Source: Isoetes taiwanensis (lineage: Eukaryota > Streptophyta > Lycopodiopsida > Isoetales > Isoetaceae). From it: a stretch of DNA of 64,000 nt. The stretch covers positions 310,001-374,000 of the forward strand of contig JAJEKV010000215.1 in the NCBI GenBank assembly GCA_021234155.1, read 5' to 3'. The notes under the pieces are model-generated. The model saw only the letters and a list, made by a program, of their open reading frames with translations, was not told the origin of the DNA and did no database searches. A program made the translations under genes and the position numbers. Of the stretch, positions 1 to 9,539 are shown in pieces; position 1 is the stretch's first letter; every line of letters begins with the position of its first letter.

Positions 1-67
1 TAAATTAGGATCTGAGGGGACGGGAACTATAACAGAGACTGTATTTCCTTCTCTCTTCTCTTTGCAG

Positions 68-202
68 CATTGCCACAATCATAGGGATGATCGGCAGCGT
101 AGCTGGGCTATTGTATTTGTCATTGTTCCCTTCCTGGAAGGTTTTGACAGTCTTAGTTCTTCAATGAAGGCACCAAATAAACGCTGCATGAGTGGCCATG
201 AG
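68..202 (+). other. Candidate orphan exon (45 codons)
   Basis: A pyrimidine-rich acceptor ending in CAG lies just before 68 and a GAG/GTAAG donor follows 202. The 135 bases between are open in the frame beginning His-Cys-His-Asn and hold a short hydrophobic run (WAIVFVIVPFL). Phase is 0 at both borders. I do not recognise the family, and no matching neighbour exon is in the window. It could be the edge of a gene lying to the left, or chance. Confidence 0.25.
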
Positions 203-458
203 GTAAGATACTTCAGGAGAAAACATTTATGGCAAGGGATTTAAGTTTCACGTAGGTTGTATTATTTCGACAATGAAAGGAGCAAAGGGAAATAACTTAA
301 GGCTAAGAGAAACAGAAGATCTGGCAACCAAATACATAGAAATTTATACGGATCGGGGTTTTTATTCATAGATGAGTATGTTTTGTGGAGTACTGGAGCA
401 GCGCAGTTTACATCAGCAACATCTCTCAAAGGGCTTGCAGTGTGTTATCCGACAGAGG

Positions 459-1061
<603 letters not shown>

Positions 1062-1707
1062 TGTATGATTTATACATGCCTAGATTGGAAGGGACATCTC
1101 AGAAAAGCAGGAAAAAGATGCAAGGGCGGCCATCTATAGAGTCTATCCCTCATCTTACATAATCACGTCTTCTTCAATCCGGGCTTTCCTTCTCCTTAAA
1201 TGGATGCTTCATTTCCATGGATTTATCCAATTTTGCTGAATTCAATTGTTTTGTGGTAAAAATCCCCTGCAGATTGGCTCTGGGTTTTGTAATATAATGG
1301 GGTCAGATTCGGCGTCGTTAGATTCAAGGGAATCATCTGATTCTGGACATTCATATGGAATTGTTTTGATGCATCAGGAAATGCGAGTGTGGCACCGTCT
1401 TTCTCGCCTTCTGTTTACTCTGTATAAATATGAGGTCCTGCATTTGGTTGCCTTAATATTTGTTTTTGCAAATGCCGGCGAGGATGTGCAAACTGTTTAA
1501 TGTCGAAAGCCTCGAGAAAATTCGTCCAAGCACCTCCTTCAGCGGCAGTTTGTTAAGGAAGAGGAAGATTTTATTTATATCAGTCTTTGCCTCGACATTT
1601 GTTGGATTTGTTCTTTTGCTGCCCCATATTTGCATCTGCTTCTTATCCGGTTCTAAAGTCCTTATAAGGGGACCCGTTCTTTCTTTGTTCTTGGATGATT
1701 TTGTGTT

Positions 1708-2757
1708 AAGTTTAAAATGCATGTTTGTAAAATGCCCTGAAGATGACACTATCTCATGGAGTACAATGACTGTAGCATATATGCACCGGGGACATGAAAG
1801 CAAGGTTTTTGTAAAATCGTAGTATATCCTTCGGATGAATTTAGTTATTGGAGTTCTTGATGCATGTGCTATGATAGGCATTTCCAATCACCAAGTCAAC
1901 AGAGATGGTTAAAACTTTGATGTCTGTGAAGTTTTTACAGGAACAAGGAATTTCCATATCTAGAGATCTTGCCTACCACATCATCCATGTGTGTACAAAT
2001 CCTCAGAAAGATTTTACATTTGAAAAGAATCTCTATTCTCTTATTGTATAAAGTGGCCTTAATTGCATTGGGGTGCTAGCAAGCCATCTTATTCGAGTAT
2101 TCACTTCTTCTGGTCACTTAGTGGAAGCAAATGTTGCCTTTGCTAATCTGGTAAAACCATGTTAATTGGAATGCAATTTTCGAGGCTCATAACGAACATG
2201 GCAATGAGAATTTGAGTCTACAGCTTTACAATAGCATGAGCCAAGGGGACTCCATGCAAAATTATTTCACATTATCAGTCATCTTGAAAGCAAGATGTCT
2301 AAAGCGAGATGTTATATCTTGGGGCGCAATGGTAGGAAGTTATGACGAGCATGGTAAAGGTGCACTTGCACTATGGCAAAGGTGCACTTGCATTAAACTG
2401 GTCCAAGAAAATGCAAGTTGAGGGTGGGAAAGCAAACAATGTACAATGTCACATTCCTTTGTTTCAAGGAAACGCAAATTGAGGGTGTGAAACTAAACAA
2501 TGCCACATTCCTCTGTGTTCGCATGTAAGCACGCGTTGACTTAGTGGATCAGGGCTCTTGGTATCTGGTATTTCGCACAAATCAAGTGGCATGGTTTTGA
2601 GCCAACCACGGATCAGAACAATTGCATGATTCATCCTGTAGGCCATGCCTGTTATTTCAAGGAGGCAGAGAATATATTACAAGCCTTCAACAGAATGTAT
2701 GAGAATGTGGAACTAGAGAGAAGATGCACCAATTTACAAGCACCAAAGGCCTATTGA
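1708..2757 (+). pseudogene. PPR (pentatricopeptide) protein pseudogene
   Basis: PPR-like pieces follow one another in changing frames: ISWSTMTVAYMHRGHE near 1750-1800, VIGVLDACAMIGIS near 1840, GVLASHLIRVFTSSGHLVEAN near 2070-2130, DVISWGAMVGSYDEHGKGA near 2310-2360, and GFEPTTDQNNCMIH...FKEAENILQ near 2593-2690. The last resembles the end of the repeat tract and E-type tail of plant organellar RNA-editing PPR proteins. Frameshifts and stops occur in every segment, so no protein is possible. The wording is close to fern PPR proteins as I remember them, which is a hint and not proof of the host. Confidence 0.7.
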
Positions 2758-3269
2758 TATGGAACCATTTATGGTGTCTTTTACATATGGAGAGGACCAT
2801 AAGATTGCCAAAAATATTTGCATCTGTAGTATTCTCCATGATTTGTGTCTCATTGATTGTCCTTAACTTGAGATGAGAAATGTTTGTGAACAATTGTAAA
2901 CTAGCCATCATATTTGGCTCAAACATTTGAGACTGGAAAATGCAATGACTTACATATTCTAAATCAGGAACTAAGATGCATAAATGCATAAATCTAAATC
3001 AGGCACCAGTCCCTGCTAAAAGCTGTGAACCTCAATCTCTTCATAGAAGAAGTTCTATGCAAGATAAACATATGCATTGAAGTTTATGTGTTAGAAGCAA
3101 TGGTTGAAGTGAATCCGTTTAAATGGCTCAATTTTGCAACAAGTTAAGAAATCAATTTCTTTAATGCAAACACGAAGAACGCAACCTAGCAATGCTCTCC
3201 CCTATCTAAGCTCGCTCACATATTGCCATGCCAACAATAAAAGATGTCAAGAATAAGAGTTCAACTGTA
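2758..3269. other. Stretch without a recognisable gene
   Basis: AT-rich sequence with stops in all frames. A short local repeat of an ATAAATCTAAATCAGG-like phrase sits near 2960-3010. I see no gene here. Confidence 0.5.
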
Positions 3270-3307
3270 GAGTTTATACTACACTCTCGAGTTTATACTA
3301 CACTCTC
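3270..3307. repeat. Two perfect tandem copies of a 19-bp unit
   Basis: GAGTTTATACTACACTCTC occurs at 3270-3288 and again at 3289-3307 with no gap. The phrase resembles the TCTMTACTA-type 5' ends of some plant Helitrons, and two Helitron-like 3' ends lie just downstream, but I cannot prove the link. Confidence 0.8.
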
Positions 3308-3350
3308 TTCTCATTCTTCTTATAACTTTACAAGGTTCAAACTAATCCCG

Positions 3351-3481
3351 AGCAACGCTGTGCACTGTTACTATGTTTGGACATTTTTGTTAAAAAAAGG
3401 TTACTGCACACTTTCCTCATTGCAATCAAAACATTTATAGACTTCGAACTTATGCCCAGCAGCGCTGGGCACCCTTACTAG
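3351..3481 (+). mobile_element. Helitron-type 3' termini (one decayed, one well preserved)
   Basis: At 3454-3470 a perfect 7-bp-stem hairpin (GCCCAGC-AGC-GCTGGGC) is followed after 7 bases by CTAG at 3478-3481 and then T. That is the classical 3' end of rolling-circle Helitrons. About 100 bp upstream, around 3351-3378, a similar but mutated string (GAGCAACGCTGTGCAC then TTACTATG) looks like an older end of the same family. No Rep/helicase gene is nearby, so any element would be non-autonomous. The 5' boundary is not determined. Confidence 0.55.
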
Positions 3482-3582
3482 TATTATATTATTTGAATAA
3501 TATCCGGCAACCAAAAAGGGTAAATGGTTTCGAAATTTGAAGGGGGGAAAAGAGGGGGAAATTCCCATTAACGGTATTTTTC

Positions 3583-3695
3583 TTTGGCGATGGCGCTCTG
3601 GGGATGTCACTGCCTGGCGATGGCGCTTTGGTGATGCAGCTCTGATGACGGCACTACTCTGGCAATGGGCTCTGGCGATGGCGCTCTGGTGATAC
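3583..3695. repeat. Low-complexity TGGCGATGGCGCT repeats
   Basis: The phrase TGGCGATGGCGCT(C/T)TGG recurs three times with degenerate spacers such as TGGTGATGCAGCTCTGATGA. It looks like an eroded minisatellite. No coding function is apparent. Confidence 0.6.
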
Positions 3696-4295
3696 CCTAA
3701 ACATTTGATTTTGTTGTGCGGTTATTGCTAAAACAACCACTCTGTTTCTTTATTCTGCAGACCCAGGGTTTATCTGATTTATTTCTGATTGAGGTTGCAG
3801 GAATGCACATGAACAAGGCCCTCTACATCTTCAGTTACATGTGTTTTACTGCAGGCCTTAAGGGACTTGTCTTTTGTGGATTCTATATCTTGTAAATATA
3901 CCAATCTGTTTTTTAAAACAATTTTAATCAGATCCACAATGCAGATTTAGTTTGCCTCCCTTAAACGGCATTTTCTTCATGCTTTTGTGGTAGGTCTGCT
4001 GCAACGTATGAGATGTCTACTGCCAGCCGTGATATGCAGATAGCATGGCGATCCAGGGGAGCTAGTTGCAGGTGCCTAAACAAGCTGGTTCCAAAAGGGA
4101 TGTATCTCAGATAGCTCTGCTTTGCAATAACCTAGGCCGTCAAATAGCTGTTTCGTGCAGTTTTGGAAGAGCTAGCAACACCAAAACGGGCTACGGAGGA
4201 TTAAAAGGGTTTTAGGATGATCCCATTCGTTTCTGGAAAATGGGGCGAGGACAAAAATGTCAGATGATCCTTCCGACATAAGAGTGCCATATTTT

Positions 4296-4389
4296 AGGAA
4301 GGATCCGGCAGATTTTCGAGGCCATTACTTGCAATGGGGCAGAGGAAGGATCCGGCAGATTTTCGAGGCCATTACTTGCAATGGGGCAG
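4296..4389. repeat. Exact 47-bp tandem duplication
   Basis: A 47-bp unit starting AGGAAGGATCCGGCAG and ending GCAATGGGGCAG is present at 4296-4342 and repeated at 4343-4389. The copies are essentially identical, so the duplication is recent compared with the decayed HSP90 sequence beside it. Confidence 0.85.
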
Positions 4390-4506
4390 GCTGCAAGCTG
4401 CCATGGAAATGGGCGGGTTTGGGAACAGGTTTGCGATGCAATCAGAGATGGGGATTCGTGTTTTGTGGTGGATCTATCCATTATTTACTTATATTTGTAT
4501 TACATT

Positions 4507-5210
4507 CAGCATTCTTGGAGCAAATGCAAAAGGTTGACGACTTAAAAATGATTGGCCAATTTGGAGTGGGATTTTATTCTATGTACCTGGTTGCTGATTA
4601 TGTAGAAGTCATCAGCAAGCATAATGATGACAAACAGTGAGCTCATCTTCTATTAGACTTTGTGGGTTCTTGCCTCCCATATTTTGCCTAATCCTTATTT
4701 TCCTCTTTATGCATTTCTATTTGTGGTAGCAAAAAACAAGTAATCTTTTTACTGTTTGTATTGTAGGTACATCCGGGAATCCAAGGCTGATGGCGCATTA
4801 TCTATTACTGATGATAGGAACTTGTGAAACGTTATTTAGAATTTTTTTAACTTTCCCAGTTATATATGGGCAAGTAAAGAAGTAGATGTTGAGATACCTG
4901 TGGAAGAGACCAAGAAGATTAGGCTGGTAAGACTAAAAATCTCACTTGGCATCTTTTTTGTAAATGAAGTTTGACAATTTTTAAGAACTTTGCAATGAGG
5001 AATTTAATGATGAGGAGGCGGAAGAAAGTAAGTTGTAGTGATTTTATTTTTGTTTTTGTTGAGCTATTTTATGCTGTTTTGTTTCTTTCAAGTATCTTAG
5101 GCCTAAACTAGCATTTATGTTCTAGAGCCAAGGTAAAAGCAATCAAGGAAACCGTGAAACTGGGAACTTTTGAATGATGTGAAAGCTGTTTTGGGCAAAA
5201 AGTTTTGTTT
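4507..5210 (+). pseudogene. ER-type HSP90 (GRP94/SHEPHERD-like) pseudogene
   Basis: The piece 4507-4636 reads AFLEQMQK...[30 protein letters not shown], the glycine-rich ATP-lid region of the HSP90 N-domain. A proper intron (4637-4766) joins it in phase to YIRESKADGALSITDD, which ends in a TGA at 4824-4826. Next come NFPSYIWASKEVDVEIPVEE (4840-4926), an acidic linker near 5000-5030, and a shifted KETVKLGTF/NDVKAVLG piece near 5145-5200. [14 protein letters not shown] and WASKEVDVE match the ER paralogue better than cytosolic HSP90. The first part of the N-domain, a stretch after SITDD, and the middle and C-terminal domains beyond NDVKAV are missing. It is a dead, truncated chaperone copy. Confidence 0.8.
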
Positions 5211-5929
5211 TGCCTTAAATTAAGTAGATGGAATACCAATTAGTTAAGTGCTGGTAGGTGGTCATGGTAAGCTGCTATATTACATGTTTGCCATTATTTT
5301 TGGTTAGCATACACTTCTCTGATTGGTCTAATGCTCGTTAGTTTTTTAACAGGTTGCTCAAGGTGGCTTATCTGTTTTAGTATTCTTGTGACCTAAAGCT
5401 TGATCTTGACTCATTATGGTAAGTGTAATGCTTAGATACATTACTTGAGCAATGCCCCTACTCGGCTGTGACTCCTAGATTGGTGATGCTATAGTCAAAA
5501 GCTGCTTTGTAGCTGAAAAAACCTTCCTTTGGATATTGCAAAAATTGCTATCTACATTTACTTTCATAGCCTGGTGCTTTGTTATTCTGGATCTAAAATG
5601 GGCAGTATGGAATAGATGATGGTCAAAGCATGTCTACATATTGGTTGCATTTTGCATTTCATTAATAAAAAATATTTTTTAAGGCTGTGGTAAGCAGCTT
5701 ATTTGGCATGTGGTAATCCATTTCGAGGGTAGCCTATCCATAGTTCTTAAGGATATATGTGGCTTTAAATGTAAGTTGTATCTCATTTTTAAGTCGATAA
5801 TGCTAGCACGTCTTTTTATGCACATTTTATTCCATTGTTATTGCCTGGATGGACTTGTTTGGGTTCGATTCCCAAAGGGCTTTCTTAAAATAAACTATAG
5901 TGATTCTAAGCATAGATATTTTTGGTAGT
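5211..5929. other. AT-rich stretch without a gene
   Basis: No ORF with family resemblance is visible. An isolated GGGTTCGATTCCC string near 5860 looks like a Pol III B box or tRNA T-arm, but no A box or acceptor stem sits at the right distance. Confidence 0.5.
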
Positions 5930-6415
5930 TTTTCTAGTGTTGTAATATTAGTTGTATATCTAAAACAACGTGTTTTAACTGAAGAAAAAACTCGCCTACG
6001 TGTGGATACTATCCATAATATTTTTTTCCATAGTGTTGTAATACTAGTTTCCCACACATTGTAATATTTAAAATGTCTATTGTTTGAAAGAAAAACAATG
6101 CATAGTGGCATTAAAACAACAATGTTTTCTTTTCTTTTCCACGTGTGGATATATTATGTAGTTTTGCTTTCTACTGTAGTAATACTATTTTTCTACGCGT
6201 TGTAATGTCTAAAACAACGTGTCTATATTGAGAATAAACGACGCCTAGAAACAACACCGACAAAAAAAAACAACACATTGTATTTTTCTTAAATGACTGT
6301 AGTTTTCTATGCATAGACTTTTTAGACAAAAACTACATGTTGTTTCTAGCATTTTCGGAACAAAACTATAGGTAGATTTTAAGTGTTGTTTTTTTGCAAA
6401 AAAGACACCGAAAAA
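5930..6415. repeat. AT-rich block of recurring AACAACGTG / GTTGTAATA motifs
   Basis: The phrases TCTAAAACAACGTGT (5958 and 6210 regions), GTTGTAATAYTAG (5938, 6034), CACATTGTAATATT, ACGCGTTGTAATGTCT, CTACATGTTGTTTCTAG and CTACACGTTGAG recur in both orientations over about 480 bp. Such motif density is typical of the subterminal regions of DNA transposons. The block abuts the stop codon of the minus-strand ORF at 6416. I could not define terminal inverted repeats. Confidence 0.5.
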
Positions 6416-7337
6416 CTACACGTTGAGCAGATTTTGGGGTTGTTGTGTACCCAATCCATTGGCAATAGCAATCATAAAATCAGATACTTGTAGTTCAAGT
6501 GGAAAATCCTCTAAGGCAAGCCAACAAGGCATGCGCAATGCACCAGACTTACTTGGCAAGAATCCAGGAGAATACACCTGATATAGAAGATAATGTCCCC
6601 AAAGAGGATCAACACCACGCTCCACAAGCCTGTCAACTGCAAGTGAGGAGTCAAACATGACCAGGAAGAAATTATTATCTTTATCCAAAACTTTTAGAGA
6701 CACATAGTGAGGAAGACCCAGCCTCTGAAGGTGATGTTTTAGCCAGAATCCAACTCTCCTGAGATCCAAAAACTGTCCAGTGAAATGGCAAACAACTGCA
6801 TGAGACACAAGGTTTTGAACACACTGCAAATGAGCATTATGATCAATTTCGACAACCGGTAGGCCAGCCTGTGCAAAAGCATTTGAACACTGCTGTGTCT
6901 CATAGAATACACCCTCAGGAGGCAACTGAACATCCATACGATCATCTTGTGCTTGTAACTCATTTAGATACCCAATCGCTAAATCGTGTAGAAGGCGTCC
7001 TAGCCACAGCATCAGAAGAACCCCAAGGAGCAGAAGGAGCAGACACACTCCCAGCAGAAGCAGAAGCAGAAGCAATAGTAGAAATATTTACAGTGGTCTC
7101 TACTTGAGAAGTAGACAAAGGCGCAGACTTAGAGAGAGGGGAAAAGTGTTGCAAGCTTGTACTCATATCAAGAAGAGAAGGGTCAAAAGCAAGAGGATTG
7201 AGGCGAGAATTATTGGGTAAATTAGGAAGTGGCAAAGGAGAATTCATATCATGTGCAAAAGAAGAAGCAGAGGCACCATCTACCACTTTCTTGGCTGACG
7301 AACGTGTTTCCGAAGCTGACGAACTAGGGTTTGCCAT
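6416..7337 (-). pseudogene. DUF4283/gag-like protein of a mobile element, frameshifted
   Basis: On the minus strand an ATG at 7337 opens a Ser/Ala/Pro-rich N-terminus (MANPSSSASETRSSAKK...). It continues to about 6985, where the frame must change. The second frame runs through HFTGQFLDLRRVGFWLKHHL, FFLVMFDSSLAVDRLVERG, HYLLYQVYSPGF and PCWLALEDFPLEL to a TAG at 6416. Order and spacing match the DUF4283 domain seen in ORF1 proteins of plant LINEs and related gag-like proteins: a helix-strand core, a ruler of one residue per ridge such as 'R.V..G', then 'W.PGF' and 'PVW..L...P.E.W'. The zinc knuckle expected after it is absent because the frame stops. It is a truncated, single-frameshift relic or a captured fragment. 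Confidence 0.5.
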
Positions 7338-8158
7338 GGTAGCCGAAATCTGTAAACTCCAAATCCGGCCCATATAGACACAACAAAACTGTATGAACTA
7401 TACACCAATGGAAAGCTCACATCTCTAGCTTTCCAACGCACTAAAAAACACCCGAATCTGATACCCGAGCCAGAAGTTATGAACAAAACCACGACGAGAC
7501 CCTACATGGCGGCCATCACAGCGCCCCAAATTCTAGGAATACGTGTTCGCCATGTTCATAAGATAATTAGTGGAAAAAGGCTTTGTGTTTGAACATAGAG
7601 CAAACTTGGAGTGTGTCTAATATCGTTGCTCACAGCAATATATGGTTCTTTAATGCACACTCACGTGGTGATAACCTGACCCATCATCATCCAAGATACC
7701 ATATGTTGATGAGCGGGTAGAGAATTATCAGTCATTCGTAAAATGAATGCTCAATATTTAAAGGATTCAGCGTTTCTTGGGTGTTTGCGAGTGACCGTAC
7801 ATCGACGGCCATAAACAAATGAGGGAAAACAATTTAGGCTTTATCACGCACTGGCGCCAAATTGATAAAGAAATGCAAGATCTCTGACCTGATTGTCATT
7901 GGTCTCCATATTGGGTTCCTCCTCAACTTCCATAAAGCTGGACTCACCGGTTTCCTCCACCATATTATTGTCAATCAAATGCTCTAGCAAAGCACCGCAG
8001 TCTTAAAGTCAAGAACTGCCATTATGCTACCTTGCATTCTACTTTTTACAGAAAGAAATAGATACAACTAATATATAATCTGGAAAGCAATAAACTTGGT
8101 TCCCAATATCTTATAACAGGTCTTGTATGGTATTTATGAAGGCCAAGAAATAGAGACC
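7338..8158. other. Upstream flank of the gag-like ORF; no gene seen
   Basis: No coding potential. A TGGCGCCA string at 7852-7859, between AATTT and GTGCGTGATAAAG when read on the minus strand, resembles the start of a retroelement primer-binding site, but no LTR can be defined. The sequence is interrupted at 8158 by the LTR retrotransposon. Confidence 0.4.
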
Positions 8159-9070
8159 TGATAAGGAAAATCCAGAGGTAGCTGATACAATTCTAGATGC
8201 ACTCGTGAACCTGGAGGAAGAAGACGAGCAGGAAGAGGATGTTGATAGGAACTTCAAACGACCACGTCGACGTTCTTCCGCACATTAGGTGCAGAAACGA
8301 GTTGCATGCTGTTTGCTGAGACGAAAACGTTGCAGTTTGATTAAGTGTTGTTTTTATGTTATATTTTTAGCATAATGTTGTGGTTGAAGTAAAACGTTTA
8401 TGAAAATACAAAAATATGTTAGTAGGGGTTAGAAGTTAGTTGTGAGACGTTTATGTTGGAGTTAAAGTTATGTTAGTAGAAAATAAGTCATTGGTGCCAT
8501 GTGGCAAACTTAGACGGTTATGGGACTTGAGCATTATAAAAGGCCCAATGACGTTGTAATAAAAAAAAAGGGGAGATTGGAATAGAAAGTTGTGTTGATC
8601 ATATCTTTGTCTCCTCACGTGCGAAATGTTGATCTTTATTTCATTTGTCTTCATGTCGTCGTTCATGTTTATATTCACAATAACAAGCAAAGCCTTAATA
8701 TTGAATGCGTAAAGAACCTAAAAAGGAGCAGGGCAAGAACGTAGATTTTATGTCTTAAAATGGTTTCCATGGAAGCCCATTTGGCTCCTAACGGTTTACT
8801 CTCGGCTGATTTGCTCCAAGCTTCTCACAATGACGGCATTTGAGACTTCAGGTAAAGCTTACTTGAGATCTCATTGAAGAAACACCACCTTGAAAGCTCG
8901 CTTTTAACACTTTGTTAATGGGTTTACTAGCTCAAACTCCCGAGGTTACAAAGTGGATTATGGGTCACGATCTGAGCTTGAATGGGCAAACATCTTTGCA
9001 AGTACTTGGGTAAGTATTTGTTAGTTTGCTCTGTGTTATTTAGTGTTAGCAAAGTGAGAGTTTGTTAACA
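8159..9070 (+). repeat. 5' LTR (912 bp)
   Basis: Starts TGATAAGGAAAATCC and ends GTTTGTTAACA. A TATAAAAGG box at 8535 is a plausible promoter. The first 130 bp read as protein (ENPEVADTILDALVNLEEED...RPRRRSSAH, then TAG at 8286-8288), a copy of the 3' end of the internal coding region. It differs from the 3' LTR mainly in short clusters near CAG/CTG trinucleotides at both ends. Confidence 0.95.
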
Positions 9071-9074
9071 TTTT

Positions 9075-9092
9075 TGGTTCCGTTGCCGGGAC
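9075..9092 (+). promoter_or_regulatory. Primer-binding site for minus-strand synthesis
   Basis: TGGTTCCGTTGCCGGGAC begins 4 bases after the 5' LTR. Plant gypsy elements often use TGGCGCCGTTGCCGGG-type sites complementary to a tRNA 3' end (tRNA-Asp in many descriptions). This site differs in two central bases. The position right after the LTR makes the call strong, but the tRNA identity is from family knowledge. Confidence 0.85.
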
Positions 9093-9103
9093 ATCCTGGC
9101 AAT

Positions 9104-9410
9104 TTCGTTTTTTGGAATTCAGTTTGTTACAGTGGATTTGATTAAGTTAGGGTTCTTAATTTTGTTTAAAACTTGCTGCATTTGGGTATACTCATGTTTT
9201 AACATATTACCAAGATTTCGTGCATAAATTTAGAGTTTAAGTTGAGAAACTATGTATGATCCCAAGCTTGTCCAGTAATTTCGTTTTTGCTGAATTTCAG
9301 ACCTGTTACAGTAGTGATTTACCTAAGTTAGGGTACTTAGTATTTCCTGAAACTTGGTAGACAAGTGGGTATACCAGTGGTCTGTCATAGGGCCAGATTT
9401 CGTCCATCTT
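9104..9410 (+). repeat. Imperfect duplication inside the retrotransposon leader
   Basis: The leader between PBS and ORF holds two diverged copies of a segment of about 135-170 bp. Matching phrases are AATTTCGTTTTT..GAATT (9106 and 9278), GTTACAGT (9125, 9305), AAGTTAGGGT (9143, 9324), AAACTTG (9168, 9350) and TGGGTATAC (9183, 9367). A duplicated structured leader could matter for packaging or translation, which is inference only. Confidence 0.7.
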
Positions 9411-9539
9411 ACTATGCATAAGGCCAAGGCTGGTCTGCGCAGTCTGAATTTTGAATAGAGGCTTTTTAAGCAGCTTTTTGAGGGATTAGACCTTTAAACA
9501 AGATCAGCAAGCATTCTTAAATGATGCTTGAATGCATTT

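Noticed and set aside
5850-5882. B-box/T-arm string GGGTTCGATTCCC suggesting a tRNA
   Set aside because: No A box at the needed distance and no acceptor or anticodon stem.
5924-5939. CACTA-type terminal repeat (GGTAGTTTTTCTAGTG)
   Set aside because: No matching CACTAGAAAAACTACC was found at a plausible distance, so it is probably coincidence.
7845-7870. Primer-binding site of a second, minus-strand LTR element
   Set aside because: Only TGGCGCC matches, and no LTR pair or TG/CA borders could be found.
8451-8690. Minus-strand 79-codon ORF duplicated at 17065-17304
   Set aside because: It lies wholly inside the two LTRs and is identical because the LTRs are. No coding evidence.
9522-9539. Start of the polyprotein at 9528
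   Set aside because: That codon is TTG. The first in-frame ATG is at 9540, with a stop just upstream at 9522.
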